Assembly (NCBI RefSeq): GCF_907164915.1
Contig: NC_061862.1
Location: forward strand, 7,337,473-7,401,472
DNA: 64,000 nucleotides
Direction of reading: 5' to 3'
Source of the DNA: Impatiens glandulifera
Taxonomy: Eukaryota; Streptophyta; Magnoliopsida; Ericales; Balsaminaceae
Positions within the stretch are counted from its first letter, which is position 1. The number at the start of each line of letters is the position of its first letter. Position numbers and translations under genes: made by a program. Under the pieces are notes generated by a model. The model did not search any database and had not been told where the DNA came from. It saw only the letters and a program-made list of their open reading frames with translations. Shown piece after piece: positions 23,861-38,743 of this stretch.

Positions 23861-25053
23861 CCGTCCGAGTCCAGATCACTAAAACCGAACCCAAACCCTA
23901 TGACTCCGATCCTAAGGCCTGTTTAGTTCCACTTTTCAAAATTCAAAATTATTTTGTAATTTTGGAACCCTATTACATTTTCAAATAATCCTAAAATGTT
24001 AGAAAATGATATTTTAAATATTTTCGGAATATTTTCTAAATCAATATTTTTGCTAAAGCCATGTTTGTAATTTATTTTTAAATTCTAACAATTTTTTGAT
24101 ATTTTTCAGGAATTTACTCAATATTATATCAACGCAATCGCATTTACACCATTCTAAATATTTTTGTACAATTATTTACGCAATCTAAAATTATCCTTGT
24201 TTATGACCCTAGACTACTAATCAAAAAATAAATATTATAAACAAATCTTATCATAGCTATATCTTGTTAATTTAAAATTTTAAAGACCGTCATTTGATGG
24301 GCGTGGAGGACATAACGCGAAAGCCTTTCCCGGACGTAATTAAAAAACGAACCCCTTACAGAAATTTTAATATAAATACGTTTATATATGTATTATTTTA
24401 TTAATTTTCATAAAATCATTTGGCGATTCTGATTTCAAATAAATAATCTTTTAAATTAGTTATGTTTAATTAATTTAAACCAGATTTTTACTAAATTATT
24501 ATTTGATCCATATATTATTAAAATTTGAATAAAATTAATTATTTTTACATAATTAATTCCAAAACTCCCAAATATTATCTTAAAAATCTTTTAAAATAAT
24601 ATTTTCTTTTAAAACAAGTCTAACGCGCAAAACAATGTTAAAATCCATCGTGATATTCTCTTATATTGTCATGTGTTTAAGCTATGAAGTGAGCTCCCAG
24701 GGGTTAATATATATATAATATCAATTCTAATAATTTTCGTGTAAATATAAGTACATTTATTTTAAAATTTATATAAATAAATACAAAATACATGAGGAAG
24801 GTTGAACTACCCACCTAAAATTTATTACAATCATAAGTTACAATATATTATAATATCAATCTAATAAAATAAAATTAGGTAATTAAATATGGTAAGTTAC
24901 CTAAAATGCATTAATATAATATATTATATATTCATATTTTTCTCTATCATTTCATTTGAAAGAAATAAATATCACCAATTTTTTCCTATAAACTAATATT
25001 AATATATATATATATATATAATATATATAATATAATATTATGTGTATACAATA

Positions 25054-26146
<1,093 letters not shown>

Positions 26147-26950
26147 AAAAAGAATTTATTTTAAAGTTTTACTAAAATATTAAATAAATAATTCATAAAC
26201 TATAAAAAAATACTACTATATATATATATAAACACTTTTAAATTTTTTTAATAAATTAAAATCATTTATAATAATTGAAGTTTAAAGAGTATGGTCTAAA
26301 ATACAAAATTCTAAGGTTCAATTATTCAAAATATGTTTTAAGTATCATCGATTTTGTTTATTGTGAGTCATATCCTGATATTAAATTTCTTTAAATAATA
26401 AATAATAATTTTAAAATAAAATAAAAAATATACCTGTATTTACTTTTTTTGGAAAAAGTATAAGCCACATTTCATATTCATATATATATATGTAAATCTT
26501 AAAAAGCCTGGTTTTAATTGTGGAGTCCCTTATAAATATATTTTATGGGCTTAGACTATATTGAGATTAATTGTATGAAATTTGGATTATTTAAAAGATG
26601 TTTAGTTTTAGTTGATTTTAAGAAAGTAAAATTTTGTTTATTTAATTTTAATACAAAATATTATATTCATATATAATTATAGAATATTATGTAAAAATAG
26701 AAAATATTTAATATTTTAATGAATGAATTAAATAATGTAATTCATAAGAATAAATAAATAAAATAAAGGTTTGATTATAATTAGATTTTTATAAATAAAT
26801 AAAAAAATCTCTAACAAAGACATAATTAGTGGTGGAAATTTTTAATTGTCCCAAAACAAATAATCCTTTAAAGAGAAAAATGTATATTACAATTTTAACT
26901 TATATATAGAAGGAAGAACATGTATTTCCACTATTTTGTATATAATAGTA

Positions 26951-28845
26951 GTAGGGTGGGTCGATACGGTATACCATAATATTTTATTTATATCTTATAC
27001 CTTACCGAAAATTTTGGTATACAAAAAATCCATATTTTTACTTAGGAGTGTTCAATATTTGGTCTGAACCGAATATCCGACCAAATTCGATCGAATTCAC
27101 TGAATTCGTATTAAATTTTCAGTTTTCGAATTGAATTTCAAATCAATTCGAATTCATATACGATTTTTTAATTAATTTTTGAGTTTAGATTTTAACTCGA
27201 AAACCAAACCGAAAATCGGATTTATTTTTTATTTGATTATATATTATATAATTTATAACAAATAATATATTTATATAATATATAAATATCATCTCCTATT
27301 TTTATTCTCGAACCTAATTTTTCAAATGCTCATTTCTCTAAATTTAATTCCTATTTTTATTATTTTAACATAATCAACTTCTTTTTATTCTTTACTCTCA
27401 TTCCCTTCCTTCCTCCCTCCCTCCCTCCCATCTTAATCTAATCAAACAAATCCTCTACTTCAGCTGCCACTTACATTTCTCATCTATTTTTATTACAATT
27501 TGTTTTTTCTTCTCTTTCTTCGTGCAACTTTTTTTATCTATTTTTTCAAAACATAGATTCTCATGTAGTTGAATATCTTATTTAATATAATTTTACGTTT
27601 TTTCTCTATAAATTTTAATGAAATTATTTATGAAACAATTGTTGAAACTATTAATAGATAAATATTTTTGGCATGTGAACTATTTTTGAAGAATTAAAAA
27701 TGATGAATTGGAAAAGAAATAATCTTAATTAGTTAATTGTTCGATAGTATATCATTAGAATTCTTGATGCATTTGATGCATTTAGGAGTTCTTTAACTCC
27801 TAGAATTGTATATGTGGCCAAGATTTGATTCGTTCTTGTGAAGCTCCAAAGAAAAATATGAAGGAGTTTGAAAATTCTACCCAAGTAATTTTTTTTAATA
27901 TTTCTTAGTTAATTATTAATAAGTTGTATAATATATTTTTTTAATTTATTACCGAATTGAAATAATAGATATTTGAGTCCACTTTGGTTGATGTTTAGTG
28001 AATCATCTAAATTTGGAGCCAGAGAATGATGTGATGATCTATGGCATATTTTATTTAATGATGGATTAAATTTTAAATATGACATGATGTAATAACTTAT
28101 GTAATTTATTTTTTTATGTTAGTTTAATTGTTTTATATAATTTAATTGAAAAAAAAAATTATATTTTATTTAATTTATAATAATTTGAATTCAAGATTTG
28201 ACAATAAACAATAAAAAATTGAATTCGGTTCGAATTCGAATTATTCAAATTCGAACCGAAAAATCAAATTCGAATTCGGTTTGGTTTTAATAAAATTTAT
28301 TCAAATTCGGTTCGGTTTTTGAATTGGCTAAAAAAATAAAAATTTAAAGAACCCGAAATGGGGAATTCGAATAACACAAAAAGTGAACCGATGAATACTC
28401 ATACCTTTACCTTACCTTGATTTCGGTATACCTTAATTTCGGTATATAAAAAATTCATATATTTACCTTACCTTGATTTCGATATACTTTAATTTCAGTA
28501 CGGTATCGTTATTATACTTTTGATACCTAAAAAAATATTAAATTAAAAAAAAACAATCTCATCGATATGGTAGAACTTCTTATATTGAATAATATTTTAG
28601 TATAATTATATTTTGATATTATTTAAAAAATTATATTTGTATAATTAAATTAATATAAATCTATTTAATTATATTATATATTTTAATTTATAAATACTAT
28701 TTCGGTATATCTGGATATACCAAAATTTTAAAAATTTCATACCTTTATCGTACCAATAATTTTGGTATCGGTACCATAACTTACACTTTTTTTTGTATAC
28801 CTTAAAAATCGATATTTTCGTAAATTGCGATACGATATTTAGCTG
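26951..28845. mobile_element. Insertion of 1.9 kb shared by B and C, absent from A
   Basis: The left end reads GTAGGGTGGGTCGATACGGT and the right end has TTGCGATACGATATTTAG. Inside the ends are several ATACCTTAATTTCGGTATA words. Repeat A passes straight through the corresponding point (10140-10190). A hAT-like element is nested inside at 27042-28402. No clear family can be named. Confidence 0.65.
27042..28402. mobile_element. Nested hAT-like non-autonomous element, B copy
   Basis: Ends TTAGGAGTGTTCAATATTTG and, inverted, TATGAGTATTCATCGGTTC, with AATTCGAATTCGGTT words inside both ends. Candidate 8-bp flanks are ATTTTTAC and ACCTTTAC. In the C copy the flanks GTAAAGGT and GTAAAAGT agree at 7 of 8. 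No coding frame. Confidence 0.65.
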
Positions 28846-29502
28846 CAGTGAAACTTTAAAATAAAGTTTTTTTATAAGAAATAAATCTAATTAAATTCAA
28901 ATAGAATTACATGCAGTAAAGATAAATATAGTAAAGATAAGTACAATCAAATTTAATAATTAATTATCTTGATATTAAATTATATAAACAATTTAGGAAA
29001 ATAAAACTCCTCTTACAAGATTGGTTAGAGAATTCTTTCAAAGAGAAGTATTTTGTTGAGGATTGAAAACAATATTTTGTTTATAATTATAAATTTTATT
29101 TTGTAATTACACGTCTGTCTAGTTATAAAAAAATTATGGTTTGAATGATGGAATAAAATTAAACAAAAAAATAAATTTACAAGGAACTTCAGCAAACAAG
29201 TAAATTAGTATACACAACAAATTTAAAAAAAAAAAAGATAAAGTTCAAGAAGCATTATACTAAGTTTGTTGTTTCTAATAATTTTAAAATAATTATATTC
29301 ATGTATGTTGTGTAATTGTGAATTTATTAAATATTTGGTACATTTTGATATTTAAAAAACTATATAATAGATAATATATTATAATAATGTATTTCAGGAA
29401 GGTGGTTCAATTAAAACGTTTAAGGAAATGTATATTTGTATTATTTGGAATTCCTTATTTTTATAAAAACAATTAGCAAGAATATTATTTGATTAGAATG
29501 GA

Positions 29503-29521
29503 TATTATATTATATATATAT

Positions 29522-29578
<57 letters not shown>
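29503..29578. repeat. (AT)n tract
   Basis: Interrupted AT dinucleotide run bordering the next element. Confidence 0.85.
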
Positions 29579-29581
<3 letters not shown>

Positions 29582-29583
29582 AC

Positions 29584-30383
29584 AAATTAGGGCTTCTTAT
29601 CGGGGTCAATTGCAATTTGGGACATCTTCTTTTCTTTTGAACTTCACAATTTGTGACTCCTCATTAAAGTCAATTGTAATTTGGGACCTCTTCTTTATAA
29701 TTTCACAATTTGGGACTCCTTATTGATGTCATTGCAATTTAGGACCTCTTCTTTCGAATATCACAATTTAGGGATCCGAATTGTTAGGTTTGTACAAAAT
29801 AAAATTTTGTCCAAAAATGTATTACGTGGACTTTATAATTAAAAAGTTAACCATTATATTTACTTTTAAATGTAACTTTTTTTTAAAATAAATGTCAATT
29901 CGTTAAAAATAAAAAATTAATTAGAAAACCCTATATCCATTCCAACCTAAATTAAACTCCATCCCTTTTACCATAGTTTGACTCCCTTACCATTCATCTC
30001 ACAACGCTCGACTACCCTCATTCTACCTTTACTCTCCTCTTCACATCGCGATAAATGAAGGTTAGTCGGGTTTAATTAGAACATTTAGATTTATGTATCA
30101 CTATTAAAATTTTAATTATAAAGGTCACATAATACATTTTTTTTTTGACAGACGTCCATATCTATTAAGCCAAAATCTCATTTTGTACCTGACAATGCGG
30201 AACCTCAAATTATGAGACTCGGAAAAAGAAGTCTCAAATTACAATTGGTCCTAATAAGGAGCCATAAAATGTTCAAAAGAAGAGATCTCAAATTGAAATT
30301 GACCTCCAATATTAAGCCTCAAATTATATGATTTAAAAGGAAATGTTCCAAATTATAATTAACTCCAAATAAGAAGCCTTAAT

Positions 30384-30385
<2 letters not shown>
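29584..30385. mobile_element. Terminal-inverted-repeat element with tandem units inside its ends
   Basis: Starts AAATTAGGGCTTCTTATC and ends, inverted, AAATTAAGGCTTCTTATT. About three tandem units of roughly 60 bases (CACAATTTGGGACTCCTTAT type) run inward from the left, with matching inverted units on the right. Absent from A at the matching place (about 9545). No coding frame. Confidence 0.65.
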
Positions 30386-30426
<41 letters not shown>

Positions 30427-30677
30427 TGGTAAAATGATTATATTATATTAAAAATTAAATAAAAAAAAAACTCATCATAATATTATATTTTATATTTGAC
30501 ATAATTATAATATATTAAAAATCAAAGAATAGAAAAATGAACTCATCTTAATATTATATTTTATATTTCACTGATTTTGTTGTGCAATTTTTAGACTATA
30601 AATATGTATTTGTAATGAAAAAAATCAAATTAGTACAGTATAATTTTTCTATTTTGTTCTCAAACTCAGCTATCATC

Positions 30678-31050
30678 ATGAAAACATCTTCTTTGTTGAT
30701 GTGTGTCTTAATTTTATTAACACACATGCTAGTGAATGAAGCTGTTCTGAATTGTGAATTGTGCTCCTTTAATGATTAATACTAAGCAAGATCTTGGTCA
30801 TTGAGATAAACTTCAAATTTATGGTACTATATTTATTATATTTCACTTTGTTATTAATATAAATTTATATTATAGTGTACAATTATATATAGTTTGTATT
30901 TGGTAAGGATAATACTTAATTGTGATTTAATATAATAATTATTTGATTCATTTGATGAACAGATTGTCGTGATCCTGTTTGTCCACGTCATTGCTGTTTT
31001 TGTGACATAAGAGATATTGAGAGAGTATGTGGGGATGTTGCCCTTTTTAA
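30678..31050 (+). pseudogene. Broken cysteine-rich peptide gene
   Basis: Same two-exon layout as 9007-9340, with the GT donor (about 30823) and AG acceptor (30961-30962) retained. A 7-bp tandem duplication of GAATTGT after the signal peptide shifts the frame. A TGA follows in the original frame (GGTCATTGAG). One base is missing near the last cysteine group. The signal peptide region still reads well. The gene is therefore disabled by three independent changes. Confidence 0.82.
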
Positions 31051-31246
31051 GAGAGAAAAATGCATGAATAGTTTGAAAGATATTATTAACATAGAGGACA
31101 TAATTATTATGAATAATTCTTTTATTCTCAAATAATTTAAATAAATTATTTGCAATTATTGAATTTTCTTACTGTTGTCAAACACAAATAAAGTAAAATT
31201 ATTTCTTTATTTAAAAAAAAAATGGAGAGACTCCATTTCTGCATAC

Positions 31247-31434
31247 GAGGAGTGATAGAGTGAGGGAATTTGGTGAGGAAATTTGGTGAGGGAATGATGT
31301 GGCATCACCTTCATTGGTTGAAAAATATAAAAGTGGGAGGAAAGAGAGAAAAGATAGAAATTATTTGATTTTTTCATCGAATAAGATTATGCCACGTCAT
31401 TCCCTCACCAAATTCCCTCACCTAATCATTTCTC
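31247..31434. mobile_element. Mutator-type MITE, copy 2
   Basis: 188 bp, inverted relative to 6757-6929, with the same GAGGGAATTTGGTGAGG terminal repeats and an internal TTATTTGATTTTTTCATCGA. Flanks TTCTGCATAC (31237-31246) and TTCTGCCTAC (31435-31444) match at 9 of 10 positions. Confidence 0.85.
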
Positions 31435-31444
31435 TTCTGCCTAC

Positions 31445-32860
31445 ATACACATATATAGAGTGAGAGAAAACGAAAAAGATACTAGAAAAAACGAAAAAGT
31501 TATCTCCTCCGCCATTGTTAAGACCTCGAAACTCTAATTTTCTGGGTTTATTAACTTTTGAATGTACATGTATTTTGGTTTCTGTAATTTTTTTTTTGCC
31601 CGACCGACCGAACATTTTAATTCTCTTATGTTAAAAAATGTTTTTAAAACCGAACGGTCCGATTTGAAGTTTCGGACAGTTTGAGTTCGATCTTGGTTTT
31701 GCTTTATGGTTCGTCTCTATACGGCTCGAGTGCATTCTAAGCATTGTTTAGAAGCCGATAACGCACTAGTACGGCGTTGATTCAAAGTTTTTATTTTATA
31801 AAAAAAAAATGAAGAGATTTCAGCCTTTTTCAGTTTGGTTCGAGCAAGATCTGAAATGATCTGGCTTGGTGAGTGATCTGCGTGGTTTGTCTTTTGATTG
31901 AAACCCCTTTATTTTATTTTAGCAGCTAAATATTTTTTATAAATTTTAATAAATTATTTCTGCCTTTTTCTGTTTGGTTCGAAGAAAGATCTGGAATGAT
32001 CTGGCCAGGTGAGTGTGATCTGTTTGACTGAACCTGTTACCGGTTTGGCCTGTGGCCTTCTGCAAGAGACTTCTCTTATTTTTTTTAAGCCGCTAAATAT
32101 TTTTTATAAATTATTTTTCCAACAAAAATATGTTTTTTTATTTATTTATTAAATCCAAATTTAATTTATTTCTAGTTTCTAACTTGTTTATATGCATTTT
32201 TCAGGTTTTATTTTTCAGATTTCATTTGTGACAGGTAACTTAATTTTTTATTTTATTTATTTCTGTTTTGGACACTTATTAGATGCATAATTAGGATTTA
32301 CTTTGAATAAAAACATTGTAGAAGCATGTTTAGGTTTTTGGTAGTAATGATTTAAACATGATCTCTACAAAGCGCCAGTAATTTCCCAAATACCGAACCG
32401 AATTTATAAAACAAAATGCATTTTAGTAAACACAAACTTTTTTCCTAATATTTTTGAATAAATTGAATAACGTCTCTTAAATTAAATTTTAAATTCCGTT
32501 CAAATATTTCTTAAATGATAACATTCCAACTAACTTGGTAGTTTAGAAGAAGAAAATATACATGGTCTAGTTTGATGTTCAAATTTAACGTCATCTCCTT
32601 TCTAATCATTTTATATATATATATAGATCGATCGAAAAAATTGGCCCTTAAAATGAAGCGTCCCTTAAAAGATAAACATTTTCAGTGAAGTTTTTTTTAA
32701 AAAAATTTGATTCAAAAGAATTTTTAGTGTTTATTTGTGAAGGTTAATCTTTTATTTAAAGAGAAAATATATATTTTCATTTAATGGAAGTTTTAATAAC
32801 TAGATACCTATACTCTTTTTTATTTTTTCATCTTTTTGCTTATTGCTCTAAGAATTTCTT
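31445..32860. other. No gene recognised; short duplicated stretch
   Basis: GATCTGAAATGATCTGGC (about 31850) recurs as GATCTGGAATGATCTGGC (about 31988) with similar flanks. This may be leader or intron sequence of the transporter relic that follows, but I cannot show that. Confidence 0.4.
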
Positions 32861-32867
32861 CATACAG

Positions 32868-33336
32868 GAAGCTGGTACCGAATGGGTTCAAATGCAATGC
32901 CTGCATTATGTTGTTGCCTCGGGTCCAATCAAGTTCGGCTTCACCGTGAGTTACGTTTCTCAACCTCCTTTCTTTCATCATTCCTAAACGATCGAGAAAT
33001 AAGTCAAATTGTAACAACCTAAGCTAATTCTATTTTTCACGCACTTGAGGTTTGAAATTCTCAAAAATTCGATTCCATATGAATTCATTACTCTTTCCAC
33101 TCCGAACTGACTAAACTTTATTGCTTTTGTTCTCATAGTTTGGTTCTTTATGCAATGTGGGAGCAATGGTTGGTACAATCGTCATCGGTCAATTAAAAGG
33201 GGTATATATTACATAACTTAGCTAAGCTTAAACAATATCATTTTTGTTCATATTCTTATTGAATGATTGTTTGCAATCTTTGATGATTGCAGCCATTCCA
33301 AACATCATTGGTTGGTTTTCCATTTCATTTGCTAAA
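32868..33336 (+). pseudogene. ERD6-like sugar transporter fragment, three exon remnants
   Basis: Exon-like pieces lie at 32868-32945 (ends SGPIKFGFT, followed by GTGAG), 33139-33201 (FGSLCNVGAMVGTIVIGQLKG without its last residue, preceded by TCATAG and followed by GTATAT) and 33293-33336 (IPNIIGWFSISFAK, preceded by TTGCAG and followed by GTGAGG). These match, in order, the first membrane segments of plant ERD6-like monosaccharide transporters of the vacuolar membrane (usual words LGPIQFGFT, FGSLSNVGAMVGAI, AIPNIIGWL). The exon between the first two is absent, GQIAEYIGRKG is shortened to GQLKG, and nothing after the third piece is found. About 60 of roughly 480 residues remain, so it is a non-functional relic. 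Confidence 0.82.
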
Positions 33337-36289
33337 GTGAGGGTTTCTTACTTAATCAATTTCATCAGCCAGTCCAAACATATCATCTACTCACTTTTAT
33401 AGCTTTTTGAGTTAGAACTTTTCCTTTTTTTGTACATGGGACGATTGTTGTGTGGTTCCGCCATGTAGAACCAAGAAAGCAAGAAGAAAAGTCAATGATT
33501 AGGATAGTTTGAGACAATGAGAATAAATCGACAGAAATGGTCATTGATAACCCTTTCTAAAAGTTTGAGAAAAGATTTGTTTAAAAAATAATTTAAAGGC
33601 TGAAATTAAATAATGATAATTTGCCCCCATTAATTAATATAGGTTATATTATCCTCTAAGAAGGATCAATGTTTCAGATTTACACTGGAATTTGATAACA
33701 TTAATTATATGAAATTCTTTGTTATGATCAATGTCTCAGTGTTATGTTTTAATTGATTTTATGGAATTAAATTGTTATGCAACTATGGTGAGACTGTGGT
33801 TTACCATTGTAGGATACAAACATCAACTTCTAACAAGTAAAATGATGCAAGTTTTTATCAAAACAAAACACCTATTAAAATTTGATAATATTAATTTCAT
33901 TTCAAGTTTCTAACTTGTTTATGGAAGTTGAAAAATTGGATTATTTGAAAAGAGGGATTATTTGAAAAGAAAATGAGTAATTTCCACTTTTGGAACCCTC
34001 TCAAATTGCCAATGAGTCCATAAGCTTCATAAATTAATTTCGACTCCAATACGGGATGGAATTCGATGATCTCGTATGTTTTTAAAATAAAAATGAGTCC
34101 CCTTTCATCGTGTTCATCCCGATTTCCCGAAGGTGTCCTCGATCTAGGTGAAAGGTCGTCATAAATGAAAGGTGTTCTTGAGAGGTTAAATCTGAACACC
34201 CCTTCACTTAAAAATTCGTAACTTGAACTATGGTTGATGGTTTTGAGTGATTAAAGTTGATTTGAGAAGCTGATTCACATACCTTGCAAATGGCATCAGA
34301 CCCGAACCGTGATTCGACATTTAAGACCCTATCCCGATCATAACAAGAGAAGAAACATAATGAATTCAAATCCCAGGAGCTAACTGGGGAGTTAGCTGCT
34401 CTTCTAAATATCATTTATTTTAAACCACTGATGAAAGAGAGTGGAAATTACCGTTGATGAAGAGGAGATCGGAAATTCAGTTTTGAGAGAGGGAGCAGTT
34501 ACAAGATCCTAGAGAGCGGGGCTTGACGAATCTTGTTCTTGGAGAGCTGACCACCCCGTTCCGTTGAAGAAGACGAAGGACAGTCAGCGAAAGAAAGAAG
34601 AAAAGCGCAGTCGGCGAACTTCAATTTATTACTTGTTTTCTGCCATTCAGATAATCCCTGCACCAATGTAGACCTTTATTCAACGGTTGAGGCATCTGTT
34701 CTGTACACCGATATCGTTTGTTCGTTTAAGAATCCATTTGATTGTTCAATGAATTTGTTAATTGCTGTGGTTGCATGTTCTATATGTTTGGTTAACACCC
34801 TGGCTGATAAATTGTCTTAGGAACGGTTTAGAACCATTAAACTGTCGAAATTGGATTACAGGTTTGATTATGAAATTGTTGTAGCTTGGTTTTGTATTAT
34901 GGTGTTTTGGTTTTGATTGCGGGTTGAATAATCGATTGGTAGGCTGTAGTTAGGGTTAGTGTAGCCTTAGGAAGTGATTAGAGTAAGTTCTATTCAAAGT
35001 CACAGTTTCATTTTGAGGAAACTGAAGGTCCTCGTCGATCGAAAGGAAGGACAGACCGTCTGTTTTTCTTTTGGCTGTTCTTCAATTGAAATCTCATTGT
35101 CAAGCATCGAAAGGTGACTCTGATTCGTAGACGAGTTCCTGGTGGTTAGGCGAATGGTCATGGTTAGTGCAACTATGATCTGGAAGATAAAGATGATCGA
35201 TCTGGTGTTTCAGCTTGGGGGGAAACGATCTCGATCTCCTCTTCTTGGATCGGGATCTGTTCGAATTGATTGGATGAGCTACAGAGGAGTGGAGGCGGAG
35301 CTTCGGCGAGTCGGACGGACCGCGATAATGTTGTCTTCGTGCAGTCTTCGGGGTCTCTGGCGAAGGGTCGCCGGAAATCGCCTAGCCGGAGGAGTCGTCG
35401 GAGACGGGCGGAGAACCGGCAGACTTCTTTTCTAATTCTGTTATATTCATTTCCTCCGCGACTTCTGTTCGAAGTTGCAGAGCCCTGGGATCTTTTATTT
35501 TTAAAATAATCTGAAAACTTTAATTTCGAATTAATAATTAATTCGAAATTAAAGTAGTCCCTAAACTCCTTCCTTCCTTTCAATTGGGCCTCTGGGCTTT
35601 CTTTTTATTTTATTTTAATTTAGAACTTTTTTTAAAAAAAAAATCAAAGAAACAAGATAAACTCTAAGTTCTTGTTTGTTCTCATATTTAACAAATAACT
35701 TTAGTTTAGAGTGAGGATTCAAGTATTCAAACCACTTTCAAATTTTCCCAAAAATTCAAAAATATTACAAAAAAAATATTTTTTTTTGAACCCGTTTGGA
35801 AAAATATTTATCATTGCAGTGTCATGTTCGGAGTTCCATAACTCCGAAAATTCTAAACTCGATTTCTTTAAACTTCTAAAAATATTTTTTGACTATCATG
35901 TGAACTTTCAGGAATTATTTTTGAAAATGACTTATTTTAACGTGTTGTGCTCAGAGTTTTCTTATCTCTGAAAATTCTAAAAAGGAGAAACACTCTCGGG
36001 ACCTTGGGGTGATTCATTCTTTTCTCTCCTTTGCTCAAAAAGAATAAAACTTTCAATCCAAATCTCTATCCTGTCGTTTGTCCTCCTTGAGAATCATGAC
36101 TTTTGTTTTCCTTAAGAATTTTACTCTATGTTTTTCAATACTTTTCAGTGTTTTTCAATGTTTTATCCTCGTCAAGCACCTCATGAATATGACTAACCCC
36201 TTGCAAAATGTTTAAGATTTTCTCATACAAGCAAAAGAGTTCTGAACTCAGAACGAAGACGTAATGATCCTTCAAACATCATATGGCTA
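33337..36289. other. No gene identified; GC-rich island at 35225-35480
   Basis: The island has overlapping open frames on both strands (35142-35435 plus, 35173-35583 minus), rich in Arg and Ser with no recognisable family. Open frames at 33897-34199 and 34208-34414 (minus) are also unrecognised. The stretch 34430-34640 is purine-rich and leader-like. Duplicated words such as TAATTAATTCGAAATTAAAG form a small palindrome near 35523-35553. Confidence 0.4.
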
Positions 36290-36710
36290 ATTACTTAGGA
36301 GTAGAGACTGTCTGTAAAGACAAGCGTATGGGACATAGCGTTGTGAGCTTTTTCTCAATACGTAACCAAACACCGAACTTTTAAAACGAATCTCCGATTT
36401 TTTTTTCTTTAGTTTCTTTGGAAAGAAAACTAAAGTGGCGACTCTCATGTCAATTAAATCGATACACCCTCAAGTGTATCGATTTATGACCTATACAGGC
36501 CTATGCTAAAGAACTCTATTTTCGGTTCTTCATCCCTTTCCAATTTTTTTACGGGATGCAGAAGAAGGTCAGCCAATGGGTTCTTTAACATAGCTCGCAT
36601 TAACACACGAAAAACGTTTTCTCTAACAAATAGTGCACGGGTCGTACCCACCATAAAAATCTCTCGTCTCTCGACCGCGGGAGCACGTGAGGAAGGTAAG
36701 GCATGTGGTT
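36290..36710 (+). mobile_element. Retrotransposon leader-like relic (family G)
   Basis: Contains GGGACATAGCGTTGTGAGC, AACCAAACACCGAACTTTTA, AGTGGCGACTCTCATGTC and GAGGAAGGTAAGGCATG. The GTGGCGACTC word is common just inside plant Ty3/gypsy LTRs. A small palindrome, ATCGATACACCCTCAAGTGTATCGAT, lies at 36459-36484. No coding part. Confidence 0.5.
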
Positions 36711-36837
36711 GACAATATACGAATCGCACAAACCGCACTTAAAGACGGTGTATTTTCTAATTAGGAGATAGACGTAAACCGAAACAAAAAAAACGCGTAC
36801 AATGGGATCAATCGCCAATTTGATATGTCGAACAACG

Positions 36838-37010
36838 GCTATTACGTACACCGATAATGTATACTTATTGACCAAAACCAACTACTATGACAATCGAGTA
36901 TTAGGTATGCCGATAATGTGTGGTTGTCAGCCAAAATAATCGCTATGACAATCATGTACTTATAATTTAGTAATTTAGTTATTAGATAATGATTACCGAC
37001 CAAAATTAGT
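36838..37010. repeat. Degenerate tandem repeat, about 60-70 bp
   Basis: Three decayed units share GCTATGACAATC, GCCGATAATGT and TCAGCCAAAAT words. Confidence 0.5.
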
Positions 37011-37223
37011 CATTATGTCAACCTAATATGTTAAGCAACATATAATAAGATAAAATATACTAAATAAATAATAATACTGGAAAATTAGAATAATAAAGAA
37101 AGTCATAAAAGAATAATGAAAATATTTTTATAATAATAAATAATGATTACTTTTTAGATTTTATTGCCAATAATCTAGTTTAATAGAAATTAGATAATAA
37201 AAAAAACATTACAAAAGAGGCAT

Positions 37224-37409
37224 CTAACTATTACCAACATTCCAAAAACGATCCAAGGGACGAGAATGGGCCACGCTTTCCTTAACGAAAAAACTAACTG
37301 TACCTAAGAAACGCTTGAAATTTTGGATGGACGTTAGTTGATGATCTTCATCTTCTCCGGTTGTTGTTTCAAGAACATGACGAAAGAGAGAAATCGCCCA
37401 AAAATGCAA
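37224..37409 (-). other. Unidentified open frame kept in duplicated segment, copy 2
   Basis: Near-identical to 727-927. See there for the shared words. Here it stops at 61 codons because the terminal TGG is changed to a stop. Confidence 0.25.
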
Positions 37410-38743
37410 CTTTGGCGTGAGAATGAGATGAAACCCAGGCTGATCGACCGCGACGATTCAAGGAGCTCAACCAGGCTGCCCGTTTCTCATCTTGATGCCT
37501 AAGAAACCTTAATTAGTTGTGGCAACTTCTAAAGGCTAAATTGGAACTATTTTGTGAATGACAACTAGACAGATCTTCCTAACGAGAGTTTGCATATATT
37601 TTAATTTTCTCTTAAAAACATATATAGATAGTCTCCTTTACGCTTGAAAGAGATGATTTAAAATCATTGTATAATAAATTTGGAAGGTATTTTTGAAGCT
37701 AAATCCTAAATTTAATGAAGATTGATTGATTGATTGTAGAAAAATAGTACATGTTTTGTGAATTCGGATTAAATCAATGAGATGAGAATTCATGTTTGGC
37801 CTGAATCTTGAAATTTTGATTGATTGTTTGATGATTTTATAATGCTTGAATGAAATGTTCTTCATTTGGGATGAATCAAAGTAATATTTGATGTTGAATT
37901 CAATGAGAATCGAGGATGAATATTGATGAAATTGATTTGTAAGAAAATGAAATAGAAAGATACAACCGAAGAAGTCAAATTGGTTGATTAATGTGGATCG
38001 GTCTAGGCTCATGTGATTGGCCAATTTGGTTCAGGTATAAGGCCCTATTTGTTTGATTAAATTAGAAAATTAATTATTTAAGTCATTTTCATCTAAGAAG
38101 CCTTAATTATTTTTAAGGAACTCAAAAATTCTGTTTATGGACAGTTGGGTCATTTGACTTTCAAAAAATATTGGGAAAATTTGATGACGATTTTTGAATT
38201 TGTATATACTAACCTTAATTCTTGGATAGATGGTAGGCTTAAGACATTTCTAATCGGCCTAACTGTTTATCAATTTTCAAACTTTATCTGTCACCTACGC
38301 TACAAGTAACTTTTTTAAACTACAATAAATATTTATCTTCTGAAATATCTTAACTTTGATGCATTTTAGAAATGAAAAAAAGTATGTCTCTTAAATCCTA
38401 GACTAGACTAGGGATTCCTAGAATCCTTTTAGAAAAAATCGATTAGGTTTTGCATTTCAATTTAAACTACATTATGTAACATGTAATGACAAAATCAAAA
38501 TAAAAAATCAAAAAATAATTTAGGAGTTGAGACTATCAAATTGAATTGTCGTGTGGGTCATAGCGTTGAGGCCTTTTCCTACACACAACTAAGCACAAGC
38601 ACGAGGCCAAAAAAATTTTTCTAAAAGTTTTATTTCTTAGTTTTTAATAAAGTAAACTAAGTGATGACACTTAAAATGAGTCAAACATACATTAACTTTA
38701 AGTTCTATTTCGTTTCCTCATCTCAATTTTGGTAAGGCAACTC

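Noticed and set aside
35142..35583. Arg- and Ser-rich frames in the GC-rich island as a gene
   Set aside because: Frames overlap on both strands, with no recognisable domain and no clear splice or start context.
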